Shown: positions 25,334 to 36,283, numbered from the stretch's first letter. The stretch is DNA of 64,000 nucleotides from Massilia violaceinigra (GCF_002752675.1 NZ_CP024608.1:868001-932000); one strand, 5' to 3'. The notes: generated by a model from the letters alone, not told the origin. Program-made: numbers and translations.

Positions 25334-26971
25334 GTGGAACGACGTACCTTCCTCAAAATCAGCAGCGGCGCTGCCGGCGCCATCATGGTGCCCGTGTTCG
25401 GTAACGCCATCGCGGCCGAAGAATTAATGAACCCGGTCGCCATCGCGTTCAAAAAGTCGCTGGCCGACGCTGCGATGAACGCCGCCACCAAGGCCGGCGC
25501 GAGCTACTGCGACGTGCGCATCGGCCGCTACCTGAACCAGTTCATCACCACGCGCGACCTGAGCGTGGAAAACATCGTCAACACCGAATCGTCCGGCGTG
25601 GGCGTGCGCGTGATCGCCAACGGCGCTTACGGCTTCGCCTCGACCAACGACATGTCGTTAGATAGCGTCGCCGCCGCCGCGCGCCAGGCGGTCGCCATCG
25701 CGCGTGCCAACAGCAAGCTGCAAAGCGAGCCGCTGCGTATGGCACCGGTCAAGGGCGTGGGCGAAGTGGCATGGACCACGCCGTTTACCCGCGACTGGCG
25801 CACAGTGCCCATCAAGGACAAGGCCGATATGCTGATCGCGGCCAACAAGGCGGGCCTGGACGCCGGCGCCAGCTTCATGACCTCGACCCTGTTCCAGGTC
25901 AATCAGCAAAAATACTTCGCCTCCACCGACGGCTCCTACATCGACCAGGACATCCACCGGCTGTGGGCGCCGCTGACCGCCACCGCCGTCGACAAGGCCA
26001 GCAACCGGTTCCGCACACGCGACAGCCTGGCCGCGCCGGCCGGCATGGGCTACGAATACTTCGACGCCCGGCCGGCGGACAAGATCAAGGCCGCCGGCGG
26101 CGTCGCCACGCTCTACACCAGGTCCTACGACATCGTGGAAGACGCGCGTGCCGCCGGCCGCCAGGCGCGCGAAAAACTGACCGCCAAGACGGTCGAACCG
26201 GGCAAGTACGACCTGGTGCTCTCGCCGGAACACCTGTTCCTGACCATCCACGAGTCGGTTGGCCATCCGACGGAACTGGACCGCGTGCTGGGCTACGAAG
26301 CCAACTACGCCGGCACCAGCTTCGCTACGCTCGATAAGTGGCAGACCAAAAAATTCAAGTTCGGCGCCGACCGGGTCAACTTCATCGCCGACAAAAACGA
26401 ACCGGGTTCGCTCGGCGCGGTGGGCTACGACGATGAAGGCGTGCCGGCCAAGCGCTGGGACATCATCAAGGACGGCGTGCTGGTGAACTACCAGGCCACG
26501 CGCGACCAGGCCCACATCATCGGCGAGAAGGAGTCGCACGGCTGCTCGTATGCCGACAGCTGGAACAGCGTGCAATTCCAGCGCATGCCGAACATTTCGC
26601 TCGCCGCCGGCAAGGAGCGCTTGAGTCCCGACGAGATGATCAAGGACGTCAAGAAGGGCATCTACATCCTCGGGCGCGGCTCGTACTCGATCGACCAGCA
26701 GCGCTACAACTTCCAGTTCGGTGGCCAGCTGTACTTCGAGATCAAGAACGGCAAGATCACCGCCCCCCTGGAAGACGTGGCTTACCAGTCGAATACCCAG
26801 GAATTCTGGAACGCCTGCAGCGCCATCTGTGACCAGCGCGACTGGCGCATGGGCGGCTCGTTCTTCGACGGCAAAGGGCAGCCCAGCCAGGTCAGCGCGG
26901 TCTCGCACGGATCAAGCACCACCCGTTTCAACGGCATCAACGTCATCAACACCGCTCGCAAGATCGGCTAA
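25334..26971 (+). CDS. TldD-family metalloprotease with Tat-type signal (copy 2)
   Basis: Second TldD protein, also 545 residues and colinear with copy 1 throughout; HESVGH is again at 306-311. The start is the GTG at 25334: AGGAG lies 5-6 bases upstream and translation gives VERRTFLKISSGAAG, an almost ideal twin-arginine signal (RRTFLK) with cleavage near GNAIAAEE. An upstream ATG at 25283 falls in the palindromic repeat and is not used. The strong similarity to copy 1, with scattered substitutions, shows a tandem duplication of the TldD/TldE pair that has since diverged. Partner TldE follows 14 bases downstream. Confidence 0.88.
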   Translation: MERRTFLKISSGAAGAIMVPVFGNAIAAEELMNPVAIAFKKSLADAAMNAATKAGASYCDVRIGRYLNQFITTRDLSVENIVNTESSGVGVRVIANGAYGFASTNDMSLDSVAAAARQAVAIARANSKLQSEPLRMAPVKGVGEVAWTTPFTRDWRTVPIKDKADMLIAANKAGLDAGASFMTSTLFQVNQQKYFASTDGSYIDQDIHRLWAPLTATAVDKASNRFRTRDSLAAPAGMGYEYFDARPADKIKAAGGVATLYTRSYDIVEDARAAGRQAREKLTAKTVEPGKYDLVLSPEHLFLTIHESVGHPTELDRVLGYEANYAGTSFATLDKWQTKKFKFGADRVNFIADKNEPGSLGAVGYDDEGVPAKRWDIIKDGVLVNYQATRDQAHIIGEKESHGCSYADSWNSVQFQRMPNISLAAGKERLSPDEMIKDVKKGIYILGRGSYSIDQQRYNFQFGGQLYFEIKNGKITAPLEDVAYQSNTQEFWNACSAICDQRDWRMGGSFFDGKGQPSQVSAVSHGSSTTRFNGINVINTARKIG

Positions 26972-26985
26972 GGAGAAAGCGCAGC

Positions 26986-28323
26986 ATGAAACAGCTGAAC
27001 CAGGAAGAAGCAAAACGCATCTGCGACCGCGTGCTCGGGTTTTCCAAGGCCGACGAATGCCGCGTGGTGCTCAACGGCGCCCGCACCGGCAATATCCGCT
27101 ACGCGCAGAACAGCGTGTCGACGGCGGGCCTGAACGAAAACATGCAGCTGACCGTCAGCGTTGCCTTCGGCAAGCGCCAGGGTACCGCCTCGATCAATGA
27201 GTTCGACGACAAGTCGCTCGAAAAGGCCGTGCGCCGTGCCGAAGACGTGGCCCGCCTGGCGCCCGAGAATCCGGAATTCATGGCGGCGATTGGCAAGCAG
27301 GAGTACAAGGCCTCGCACGCGTTTGCCCGCGAGACCGCCGCCATCGACCCGGAGTTCCGCGCCGAAGTGGCGTCGCACAGCATCCTCGCGGGGCGCAAGA
27401 ACAAGCTGGTAACGGCGGGCTTCTTTGTCGATAACACGGGTTTCGAAACCATCGCCAATTCGAACGGCGTGTTCGGCCACCACGAATTCACCAACGTCAG
27501 CTTCACCTGTACCGCGCGCACGGAAGACGGCCGCGGTTCCGGCTGGGTGACCCGCTCGGCCAACGACGTGCGCAATTTCGATGCGCGCGAAGCCTCCGCC
27601 GTGGCCATCGAAAAGGCGCTGCGCTCGGTCGACGCCAGGGCGCTGGAGCCGGGCCGTTACACGGTGATCCTGGAGCCGGCCGCCACGTCGGACCTGATCG
27701 GCCGCATGTTCGGCGCGTTCGATGCGCGCCGCGCCGACGAGGGCCGCAGCTTCCTGTCGAAGAAAGGCGGCGGTAACCGCTTCGGCGAAAAACTGTTCGA
27801 CGAACAGGTCAACGTGTGGGCCGACCCGTGGAACAAGGACGTTCCGGTGCGCCCATGGGACACCGAATCGATGCTGCCGCGCGAACGCACCGACATCATC
27901 AAGAATGGCAAGATCGTCTCGCTCGACTACTCGCTGTTTTGGGCCAACAAGCAAAAGATGAAGGCGCGCGGCCGTCACGGCAACATGATCATGTCGGGCG
28001 GTAGCAAGTCGCTCGATGAGTTGATCGCCTCGACCAAAAAGGGCATCGTCGTCACCCGCACCTGGTACATCCGCGACGTCGATCCGCAATCGCTGCTGCT
28101 CACGGGTCTGACGCGCGACGGCACCTTCTACGTCGAAAATGGCAAGATCAAGCATCCGGTGAAGAACTTCCGCTTCAACGAAAGTCCGGTCTCGATGCTC
28201 AACAACCTCGATGAACTGGGCAAGCCGCAGATTCTCGGCGGCGATGGCATGAACTTCCAGATGATGATCCCGCCGATGAAGATCCGCGACTTCAACTTCA
28301 CGTCGCTGTCGGACGCGGTGTAA
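26986..28323 (+). CDS. TldE/PmbA-family protein (copy 2)
   Basis: Partner protein of 445 residues, exactly the length of copy 1 and colinear with it (shared blocks such as NEFDDKSLEK and DFNFTSLSDAV at the end). No HEXXXH motif and no signal peptide. TAAGGAG at the previous stop serves as ribosome site. With copy 2 of TldD it should form a second, separate dimer; mixed dimers with copy 1 are possible. The DUF4159 gene starts 14 bases after its stop, so the pair is linked to the MoxR block. Confidence 0.86.
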   Translation: MKQLNQEEAKRICDRVLGFSKADECRVVLNGARTGNIRYAQNSVSTAGLNENMQLTVSVAFGKRQGTASINEFDDKSLEKAVRRAEDVARLAPENPEFMAAIGKQEYKASHAFARETAAIDPEFRAEVASHSILAGRKNKLVTAGFFVDNTGFETIANSNGVFGHHEFTNVSFTCTARTEDGRGSGWVTRSANDVRNFDAREASAVAIEKALRSVDARALEPGRYTVILEPAATSDLIGRMFGAFDARRADEGRSFLSKKGGGNRFGEKLFDEQVNVWADPWNKDVPVRPWDTESMLPRERTDIIKNGKIVSLDYSLFWANKQKMKARGRHGNMIMSGGSKSLDELIASTKKGIVVTRTWYIRDVDPQSLLLTGLTRDGTFYVENGKIKHPVKNFRFNESPVSMLNNLDELGKPQILGGDGMNFQMMIPPMKIRDFNFTSLSDAV

Positions 28324-28337
28324 GGCGGGGCCGGGCG

Positions 28338-28954
28338 ATGCGCAGCTACGATTTCTACTTCACGCGCCTGATGTACGAGTCTGGCGACTGGGACGTGGAC
28401 ATCCGCATGCCCAGCAATGTGCTCAATTCGCTGGTGGAGTACACCACCCTGCGCGTCGACCCGGTGGAGCGCGTGATCGCGCTGTCGGATGCGAAGATGC
28501 TCGAGTCGCCCTTCTGCTACCTGGCCGGGCACAAGCTGGTGCAGTTCACGCCCGCCGAGCGCAAGAACTTCGAGCGCTACGTGCGTGGCGGCGGCTTTGT
28601 GTTTGTCGACGACTGCAACCACGACATCGACGGCTTGTTCGCCAAGTCCTTCGAGGCAGAACTGGCGCGCATCTTCGGCACGAAAGCGTTGAAAAAAATC
28701 CCCAACAATCACCCGGTGTATTCGAGCTTCTTCCAGTTCGACGGCCCGCCCAACACGGGCAACGAGCTCAATGGCTGGGGCGACGACCTGGTACACGATT
28801 ACCTCAAGGCGATCGAAATCAACGGGCGCGTGCGGGTGCTGTATTCGAACAAGGACTACGGCTGCGAGTGGGACTACGACTTCCGCAACAAGCGCTGGCT
28901 GGTCGTCGACAACACCCGCTTTGCGGTTAATATCATTCAGTATGCTTTGGGAGC

Positions 28955-28958
<4 letters not shown>
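28338..28958 (+). CDS. DUF4159 domain protein
   Basis: Soluble protein of 206 residues matching the DUF4159 family (GGGFVFVDDCNHD block near 90-100, C-terminal WLVVDNTRFAVNIIQYAL). Family members often accompany MoxR AAA ATPases and BatA-type proteins and may have a glutamine-amidotransferase-like fold; no enzyme activity is known. No signal peptide or membrane segment. Its stop overlaps the start of the MoxR gene by four bases (GTGA), pointing to coupled translation. Confidence 0.8.
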
Positions 28959-29959
<1,001 letters not shown>

Positions 29960-29966
29960 CCATCGC

Positions 29967-30854
29967 ATGCTGTCGACGTCCGCGCTGCTCGCGCACACCA
30001 ATGACCTGAACCTGATCATCCGCCACGTGCTGGCGGGGCTCGGCCACGGCATCCATGCGGGCCGCGAGCGTGGTGCGGGCGTCGAATTTTCCGAATACCG
30101 CGCCTACGCGCCCGGCGACGAATGGCGCCGCGTCGACTGGAAGCTGCTCGCGCGCGCCGACCGCTACTACGTGCGCGAAGCGGAGCGCGACAGCCACGTC
30201 GCCGTCTGGCTCTGGCTCGACGCCACCGCATCGATGGCGGAACCGAGCCGCAGCGGCGTGGCGGGGCTCGACAAGCTCTGGTACGCGCGCACCATCCTGG
30301 CCTGCATCGCCGCCATCGCCCAGCGCCAGGGCGACGCCTTCGGCCTGGTCATCTGCAGCGGGGAGCGCGTGCAGTTCACACCCGCCGCGCGCGGGCCGCG
30401 CCAGATGCAACGCGTGCTGGCCCAATTGCAGCGCGCCCAAGCCGGCGGCACCCTCCCGAACAGCGAGACCCTACGGGCCAGCATGCCGTTCGTCCGCGCG
30501 CCCAGCCTGGTGTTCGCCGCCAGCGATTTTCTCGACTGGCCTTCCGGCCAAGCCGAAGCGCTGTTGCGCCTGCGCCGCATGCGCCACGACGTGCGCCTGC
30601 TTTGCCTGCAGACGCGGGCCGAATGCGACGCCAGCTTCGCGCCCGAAACCACGTACCGCGACCCCGAAAACCCCGACGGCGTTTTCCGCTTCGCGCCCGA
30701 CACGGTCGGCGTGTACCGCAAGAACCGTGACGAGCACTTCGCCCGCATGCTGGCGCAGTGCCGCAGTAACGATATCCCGGCGCTGGCCGCGTGCATCGAA
30801 GAGCCGCTGCCTGCCGTGCTGCGCGCTTGGCTGCGCCAGGGCGGACACGCATGA
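29967..30854 (+). CDS. DUF58 (vWA-like) protein
   Basis: Protein of 295 residues of the DUF58 family. It contains the typical GAGVEFSEYRAYAPGDEWRRVDW block near 32-55 and a degenerate vWA metal site, LWLDATASM near 77-85 (usual DxSxS). DUF58 proteins are the standard partners of MoxR ATPases. The ATG at 29967 is chosen; an in-frame start at 29907 would overlap the ATPase gene by 53 bases. It ends in an ATGA overlap with the next gene. Confidence 0.9.
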   Translation: MLSTSALLAHTNDLNLIIRHVLAGLGHGIHAGRERGAGVEFSEYRAYAPGDEWRRVDWKLLARADRYYVREAERDSHVAVWLWLDATASMAEPSRSGVAGLDKLWYARTILACIAAIAQRQGDAFGLVICSGERVQFTPAARGPRQMQRVLAQLQRAQAGGTLPNSETLRASMPFVRAPSLVFAASDFLDWPSGQAEALLRLRRMRHDVRLLCLQTRAECDASFAPETTYRDPENPDGVFRFAPDTVGVYRKNRDEHFARMLAQCRSNDIPALAACIEEPLPAVLRAWLRQGGHA

Positions 30855-31834
30855 ACGCCCTCTGGTGGCTCGGACTGGGCCTGCTGGCATTGCCGGTGTT
30901 GTGGCACCGCCAGCGGCGCCAGCGCATCCGCCAGGAGCCGCTGGCCACGGCGCGCTTCCTGCCGCGCGCCGATCCGCAGCAACTGCGCGTGTGGCACTGG
31001 ACCGAGCGATTGCTGCTGCTCGCACGCTGCCTGCTGCTGGTCGCCGTGATTGCATGGCTGGCCGACCTGGTGTTGCCGTGGCGCCGCGACGCGGTGCTGA
31101 TACCGGCCGGTACCGACAGCGTCTGGGCCGAGCGCCAGATCAAGCAGGCCGGCTTGTACGACGCCAGCTGGATCGCGGTGCCAGGCGGCGATCCCTTCGC
31201 CTGGCTGGCGCGCCACGACCGCGAATGGCGGCCCGATGCGCGCCTGCTGGTACTAGGTAACGTGCCGATGCCCGCCATGCTGCCACGCTCGCGCCACCGG
31301 ATCGAGGTGCGCAGCAGGGCGCCGTCGTTCGCAAGCACCGAACAGCGCGTCGTCGTCGTCAGCAAGCGCGCCGTTCAATGGCGCGCCATGTTCGCTGCGC
31401 TTGACGGACCGCGCCGCTACAAGGTGGACGACGCGCCGGACGGCGCGGCCGAACTGGTGGTCTGGGACGTGCCGCAAGCGCCGCCCGCAAGCCTGCGCGC
31501 ACCGCTCTGGTGGGCCGGCGACGAGTCGTCTTTCCCCGAACTGAAAAAGGCCGCGCAGGCCGACGACATCCGTTATGCCGACAGCGCGCGCGGGCGAGTG
31601 TGGGCATCGAACGCATGGCCGCCGGCAGGTCCGCAGGCCGCGCGCCGCTTGTTCGAGAGCTGGCAGCGCCTGCATTACGCACCCGTGCCCTACACCATGC
31701 CGTCGCAACCGATCGCGCCGACGACCTCGGTCACGCCGCTTCAATCCAGCGGCGCCTTGCGCTACCTGCTTACGCTGATCCTGCTTGGGTTGTTTGCGGT
31801 GGAACGGATACTGGCCCATGCAAGCCGACGCTGA
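30851..31834 (+). CDS. BatA-like membrane protein
   Basis: Membrane protein of 327 residues. The N-terminal region (MNALWWLGLGLLALPVLWHRQRRQR, then a second segment near 55-75) matches the BatA/aerotolerance-regulator N-terminal pattern, and one more segment lies at the C terminus (ALRYLLTLILLGLFAVERIL). The middle, presumably periplasmic, lacks a recognisable vWA metal site. It overlaps the DUF58 gene by four bases and the next gene by 17. Likely part of a membrane complex served by the MoxR ATPase. Confidence 0.75.
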   Translation: MNALWWLGLGLLALPVLWHRQRRQRIRQEPLATARFLPRADPQQLRVWHWTERLLLLARCLLLVAVIAWLADLVLPWRRDAVLIPAGTDSVWAERQIKQAGLYDASWIAVPGGDPFAWLARHDREWRPDARLLVLGNVPMPAMLPRSRHRIEVRSRAPSFASTEQRVVVVSKRAVQWRAMFAALDGPRRYKVDDAPDGAAELVVWDVPQAPPASLRAPLWWAGDESSFPELKKAAQADDIRYADSARGRVWASNAWPPAGPQAARRLFESWQRLHYAPVPYTMPSQPIAPTTSVTPLQSSGALRYLLTLILLGLFAVERILAHASRR

Positions 31835-33773
31835 CATCATCGACCAGTTGCAGTTCGCCGCCACGCGCCGGCGCGCGCCCCTGTGGATCGCGGCGATCCT
31901 GCCATGGGTGCTGCTGCTGTCGTTCCCCGGCATTGTGCTGTGGAGCGCGTGGGCGGTATGGGATTGCCGGCGCCTGCGCGCGCGCGTGCGGCGCGACTGG
32001 ACCGGCTGGATCGATGCCACCGTGCCCGCGCTGGAAGACAGCAGCGCGCTGCTGGCAGGGGCCACGAGCGCTATTGGCCAGCTCCAGCGCCGCCGCCTGC
32101 TGGCGCGCATCGCCACTACGCTCACCGACGACGTGCTAGCGGCGATTGCCAGGGAGCGGGTGCGCTTCGATGCCCGCTGGTTCGCGTTGAGCGTGTGCGC
32201 GGCACTGGCCCTGCTCGCGTGGCGCCAGGTGCAGGCCGTGCCGCCCACGCCGCACGAAGTCAAAGCCCTGATTGCAAAGCAGACCAGCGAGATCACCGTG
32301 CGCGTGACGCCGCCCAAATACACGGGCGTGGCCGCGTCCGTTGGCGCGCCGCGCGAGCTGCATGTGCCTGAGCACAGCGTCGTCGAGTGGTGCCTGCGCG
32401 TGCCGCAACCGGTGGACACGCCCATTGAACTGAGCGACGGCCAGTCGCTCAAGATCGGCCGCGCATGCGCGCGCTGGAATGCGACGGAGTCGGTGTTCTG
32501 GCGCTGGCGCGGCGCGCGCTACAAGCTGCGCGTGATTCCCGACCAGCCGCCCGAGGTCAGCATGTCCGCACCGCGCGAGATGATTCACACGCTCGCGCGC
32601 GATGCCGCCAGCGCCACCATCACGCTGGCGGTGCGCGACGATTACCAGGTCCGGCGCGCCACCCTGCACCTGACGCTGGCGCGCGGCAGCGGCGAGAACA
32701 TCCGCTTCAGCGACCGCGAACTGCCGCTGCCCGAGTCGAGCGACCCGCGCACGCGCACCTGGAACAAGCAATGGACGCTGGCGGAGCTGGGCATGGAGCC
32801 AGGGGACGAACTGTATTTCTTCGTGCGCGCGACCGACAATGCCGAGCGAGCGCACACGACCGTCTCGCCCACTTACACCCTGCGTCTGCCCGGACCGGTG
32901 GAAGAGAGCGACGAATCGTCGGCGCAGCCGATGCTGGTCAAGCCCGAGAACCTGCGCAGCCAGCGCCAGATCATCATCGACACCGAGCAGCTGCTGGCCG
33001 ACCTGAAGGCGACGCCCGGCATGAACCCGGCCACCGTGCGCTCGCGCAGCGAAGCCATTGCCGACGACCAGGCCCAGTTGCGGCGCCGTTACGGCCAGTT
33101 CCTCGGCGAGGAGTCGACCCTGTTCGGCGGCGAGGACCATCACGACGAGGACGAGAAGCACGACGTGGTTGCCGAATTCGGCCACATGCACGACCAGGCC
33201 GAAAACGCGACCCTGTTCGATGAATCGACCAAGAAAATCCTGCGGCGCGCCCTGAGCGCCATGTGGGACGCTGAAAAAGCCCTGCGCGCGATCACCCCGA
33301 AAACTGCACTGCCGCCCGAACACAAGGCGCTCGACGCCATCAAACAGCTGCAGCAGGCCGACCGCATCTACCTGCACAAGACCGCCTTTGTGCCGCCCGC
33401 GCTCAAGGAAGACATCCGCATGACCGGCGACGTGGTCGGCGCCAAAAGCTACCGCCGCGAACAGGGCGCCCCGGCCGTGCCGATTCCCGGCGAGGTGCGG
33501 CGCCTGATCGAAGCGCTCGATGGCGACGGCACCTTACCGGCCCTGTGGAGCCGCGACGCGCACGCATGGATTCGCGAACGCATCGTCAACGAAGAACAGC
33601 GCCTCGAAGCGCAGCGCGCCGTGCAGGATGTGGCAGACGGCTGCGCCGCGTGCCGTCCGGTGCTGCGCGCGTGGCTGCGCGGCGCCATCACCCAGGCGCC
33701 GGTGCTGTTGCAGGCCAAGGCTGCCCCGCAAACCCCATTTACCCGCGCCCTGCGCAACGGAGTTCCCCGATGA
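31818..33773 (+). CDS. Large DUF4175-like membrane protein
   Basis: Protein of 651 residues with two or three N-terminal membrane segments (about 22-45 and 118-136) and a long C-terminal part. The layout (membrane head, beta-rich middle with VTPPKYTG, DDYQVRRATLHL and PGDELYFFVRATDNA, then a charged helical tail) resembles DUF4175 proteins that sit beside MoxR-DUF58-BatA genes. A His/Asp/Glu-rich stretch (EDHHDEDEKHD near 437-447) could bind metal. A CAAC motif lies near the C terminus (about 616). The ATG at 31818 lies inside the end of the previous gene. Function unknown. Confidence 0.7.
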   Translation: MQADADIIDQLQFAATRRRAPLWIAAILPWVLLLSFPGIVLWSAWAVWDCRRLRARVRRDWTGWIDATVPALEDSSALLAGATSAIGQLQRRRLLARIATTLTDDVLAAIARERVRFDARWFALSVCAALALLAWRQVQAVPPTPHEVKALIAKQTSEITVRVTPPKYTGVAASVGAPRELHVPEHSVVEWCLRVPQPVDTPIELSDGQSLKIGRACARWNATESVFWRWRGARYKLRVIPDQPPEVSMSAPREMIHTLARDAASATITLAVRDDYQVRRATLHLTLARGSGENIRFSDRELPLPESSDPRTRTWNKQWTLAELGMEPGDELYFFVRATDNAERAHTTVSPTYTLRLPGPVEESDESSAQPMLVKPENLRSQRQIIIDTEQLLADLKATPGMNPATVRSRSEAIADDQAQLRRRYGQFLGEESTLFGGEDHHDEDEKHDVVAEFGHMHDQAENATLFDESTKKILRRALSAMWDAEKALRAITPKTALPPEHKALDAIKQLQQADRIYLHKTAFVPPALKEDIRMTGDVVGAKSYRREQGAPAVPIPGEVRRLIEALDGDGTLPALWSRDAHAWIRERIVNEEQRLEAQRAVQDVADGCAACRPVLRAWLRGAITQAPVLLQAKAAPQTPFTRALRNGVPR

Positions 33774-35299
33774 TCGCTGCCGGCCTGATTTTTTTGATGG
33801 GCATCGGCAGCGCCGCGGTGTACTTGTGGCGGCGCCAGTGGATCGACGCGCTGCTGATCGTGGTGGCCGCGGCGGCGCTGGGCGTGATCGTCGGCGACTT
33901 CCCGATGCCCGCCGGGGTGGCCGCCACGCTGACGATCGATTCCGAGGCCGAGGCCATCGACCTGAACGAGGCGGCGGCGGTGAGGCTGACCGGCGATGGC
34001 TTGAGCGCCGCGCAATGGCACGACCTGCCGGCGCGGCCGCTGTTGTGGGAGACGCCCACCAGCGAGGTATTGCACCTTGATTTCCCGCGCGAGCTGACCC
34101 TCGGGCGCATGTTCGCGCTGACCGTGCGCCGCAGCCAGGCAGCCAGCTGGCGCCTGCAACTGCTGGCCGAGAACAAGCAGGTAATCGCCGATGTCGCCGG
34201 CGACGGCGCGGCGCTGACCGTGCAGTGGCTGCCACCGGTGGCCGAGACGCTGGTACTCAGTGCGCGCATGCTCGATGGCAGCGGCAAGGTGATGGCGCAC
34301 GGCCCGGTGCCGTTTTCGGTATCGGCGCCGGTGCCGCTGCAGGTGGTGGGGCGCTTCGGCGCGCCGTCGTTCGATGCGCGCGCGCTCAACGATTTGCTGG
34401 TCAACAGCCATGCCGCGCTGGACTGGCAGGTCACCCTGGGCAAGACCGTCACCCGCGGCGAAAGCCCGGCGGCGGCCCTCACGCAGCCCAATCTGCTGGT
34501 GGCCGACGCCGCGCACATCGAGCATCTGGGCGATGGCGCACGGGCAGCGTTGCTGGCCCAGGTGGCGGCGGGCATGCCGCTGGTGATCCTGGCGACGAAC
34601 GCGCAGGACAAGCAGGTGTGGGCACGTGCCATACAGCTGGAACTGAAAGAGCAGGCTGATGCCCGGCCTTCCGGCACGCCGCTGGCGCTGGCGTCGGCGC
34701 CGTTCAATCCGGCGACGGCCTCGGGTCCGTGGAGCGTCGCGGACGACAGGATCTGGACGCGGGCGTGGGAAAAGGGCCGCATCGTCTGGCTCGGCGTCGC
34801 CGACTGGCACCGCTACGCGATCAGCGAGCCGCAGGCGCTCGGCCTGTGGTGGCAGGGGGTGCTCGACCGCGCCGGCATCGAGCGGCCGCAGGACGTGGCC
34901 TGGCTCGACCCGCAGGAGATGCCCCTGCCCGGCCGGCGGCTGGAAGTGTGCGCGCTCGGCGTGAAGGGCAACGTGACGTTCCCCGAACTGAAACAGACGC
35001 TCGCCTGGCAGCGCCGTCCGGACAAGGCCGACGCCTCCTGCGTGGCGGTATGGCCGCGCAAGGCTGGCTGGCTGACGATGCACACCGGCGGTGCGAAGCC
35101 GCAGGCCGGCAAGCTGTATGTGTACGACAAGGCCGACTGGCCCCTGTGGCAAAAGGCGCAGCGCCGCGAAGCCACTGCGCGTTATGCGGCGCGCACGCCC
35201 TCGCCGGCGCAAACGGGCACGGTGCCGGTGCCGGCGTGGCCGTTTGCGCTGCTGTTCGCGGCGGCGATGCTGCTGCTGTGGTGGCGCGAGCGGCGCTAG
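33770..35299 (+). CDS. Membrane protein of the MoxR block, last gene of operon
   Basis: Protein of 509 residues with membrane segments at the N terminus (about 2-18 and 24-42) and one at the C terminus (PAWPFALLFAAAMLLLWWRERR), enclosing a large, presumably periplasmic domain with a Rossmann-like stretch (QPNLLVADAAHIEHLGDG...LVILATN). This is the layout of BatA/glutamine-amidotransferase-like proteins that end MoxR operons, but no catalytic Cys is evident. It overlaps the previous gene by ATGA. No clear terminator follows. Confidence 0.68.
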   Translation: MIAAGLIFLMGIGSAAVYLWRRQWIDALLIVVAAAALGVIVGDFPMPAGVAATLTIDSEAEAIDLNEAAAVRLTGDGLSAAQWHDLPARPLLWETPTSEVLHLDFPRELTLGRMFALTVRRSQAASWRLQLLAENKQVIADVAGDGAALTVQWLPPVAETLVLSARMLDGSGKVMAHGPVPFSVSAPVPLQVVGRFGAPSFDARALNDLLVNSHAALDWQVTLGKTVTRGESPAAALTQPNLLVADAAHIEHLGDGARAALLAQVAAGMPLVILATNAQDKQVWARAIQLELKEQADARPSGTPLALASAPFNPATASGPWSVADDRIWTRAWEKGRIVWLGVADWHRYAISEPQALGLWWQGVLDRAGIERPQDVAWLDPQEMPLPGRRLEVCALGVKGNVTFPELKQTLAWQRRPDKADASCVAVWPRKAGWLTMHTGGAKPQAGKLYVYDKADWPLWQKAQRREATARYAARTPSPAQTGTVPVPAWPFALLFAAAMLLLWWRERR

Positions 35300-35396
35300 C
35301 GCCACCGGCCAGCACGGCGGCGGCTTCGGTTAAGATGCCGTTGCAAGCCTCGCAATCCCGCCTTCACGTTCGTCACCCCGGAGTTTCTTTATTCGT

Positions 35397-36275
35397 ATGG
35401 CCGCCCATATCATGTCCCGGCTGTTTTCGTTGCGCCCAAGCGCGGCCGATGCGCATCTGCTGGCATTTCATCCCCGGCCCGGGCTTACCGGTTTGTCGCG
35501 CTTTGCCGCGGAGTTTCTCTACTTCGGCATCAAGGAGGCGCGCGCCTGCCTGTTCGCGGGGCTGTTCTTTGCAGCTGTGTTTTCGGTGCCGCGCACTGGC
35601 CTTTTGGGCGTTGCGCGCTACGACGTGCTGCTGATCGTTGCCCTCGCCATACAGAGCTGGATGATCTGGGCCAGGCTGGAGACGCGCGATGAACTCAAGG
35701 CGATCACGCTGTTTCACCTGATCGGCTTCGCCCTGGAAGTGTTCAAGACCTCCGGCAGCATCCAGTCATGGTCCTACCCGGACTTCGCGTACACGAAGCT
35801 GTTCGGCGTGCCGCTGTTTGCGGGATTCATGTATGCCGCCGTCGGCAGCTACATCATCCAGGCGTGGCGCTTGTTCGATTTGCGCGTCGAGCATCATCCG
35901 CCGCACTGGATGGGGGTGGCGATCGCGCTCCTCATCTACGTCAATTTTTTCACGCACCACTACATCGGCGACTATCGCTGGTATGTGGCGGCGTGCGCGC
36001 TCGGGCTGTATGCCAGGTCGACCGTCATCTTTCGGCCGCTCGACGTGGAGCGCCGCATGCCTTTGCTGCTGGCCTTTGTGCTGATCGGCTTTTTCATCTG
36101 GCTGGCCGAAAACATCAGTACATTTTTCGGTATCTGGAAGTACCCCAACCAGCTGGGCGCGTGGTCGATGGTGCATGTCGGGAAGTGGAGCTCGTGGTCT
36201 CTGCTCGTCGTGATGACGTTTACGATCATCGTCAATCTCAAGCACATCAAGGCGCGCATTCACGTGCCTGCATAG
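35397..36275 (+). CDS. DUF817 family integral membrane protein
   Basis: Polytopic inner-membrane protein of 292 residues with about eight to nine hydrophobic segments. Conserved charged/aromatic blocks between segments (FKTSGSIQSWSYPDFA, FTHHYIGDYRWY, NISTFFGIWKYPNQ) match the DUF817 family, for which no function is established. The start is ATG 35397; ATG 35412 is an alternative. It lies 97 bases after the MoxR operon and may have its own promoter. Confidence 0.85.
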   Translation: MAAHIMSRLFSLRPSAADAHLLAFHPRPGLTGLSRFAAEFLYFGIKEARACLFAGLFFAAVFSVPRTGLLGVARYDVLLIVALAIQSWMIWARLETRDELKAITLFHLIGFALEVFKTSGSIQSWSYPDFAYTKLFGVPLFAGFMYAAVGSYIIQAWRLFDLRVEHHPPHWMGVAIALLIYVNFFTHHYIGDYRWYVAACALGLYARSTVIFRPLDVERRMPLLLAFVLIGFFIWLAENISTFFGIWKYPNQLGAWSMVHVGKWSSWSLLVVMTFTIIVNLKHIKARIHVPA

Positions 36276-36283
36276 GCGGTGAA

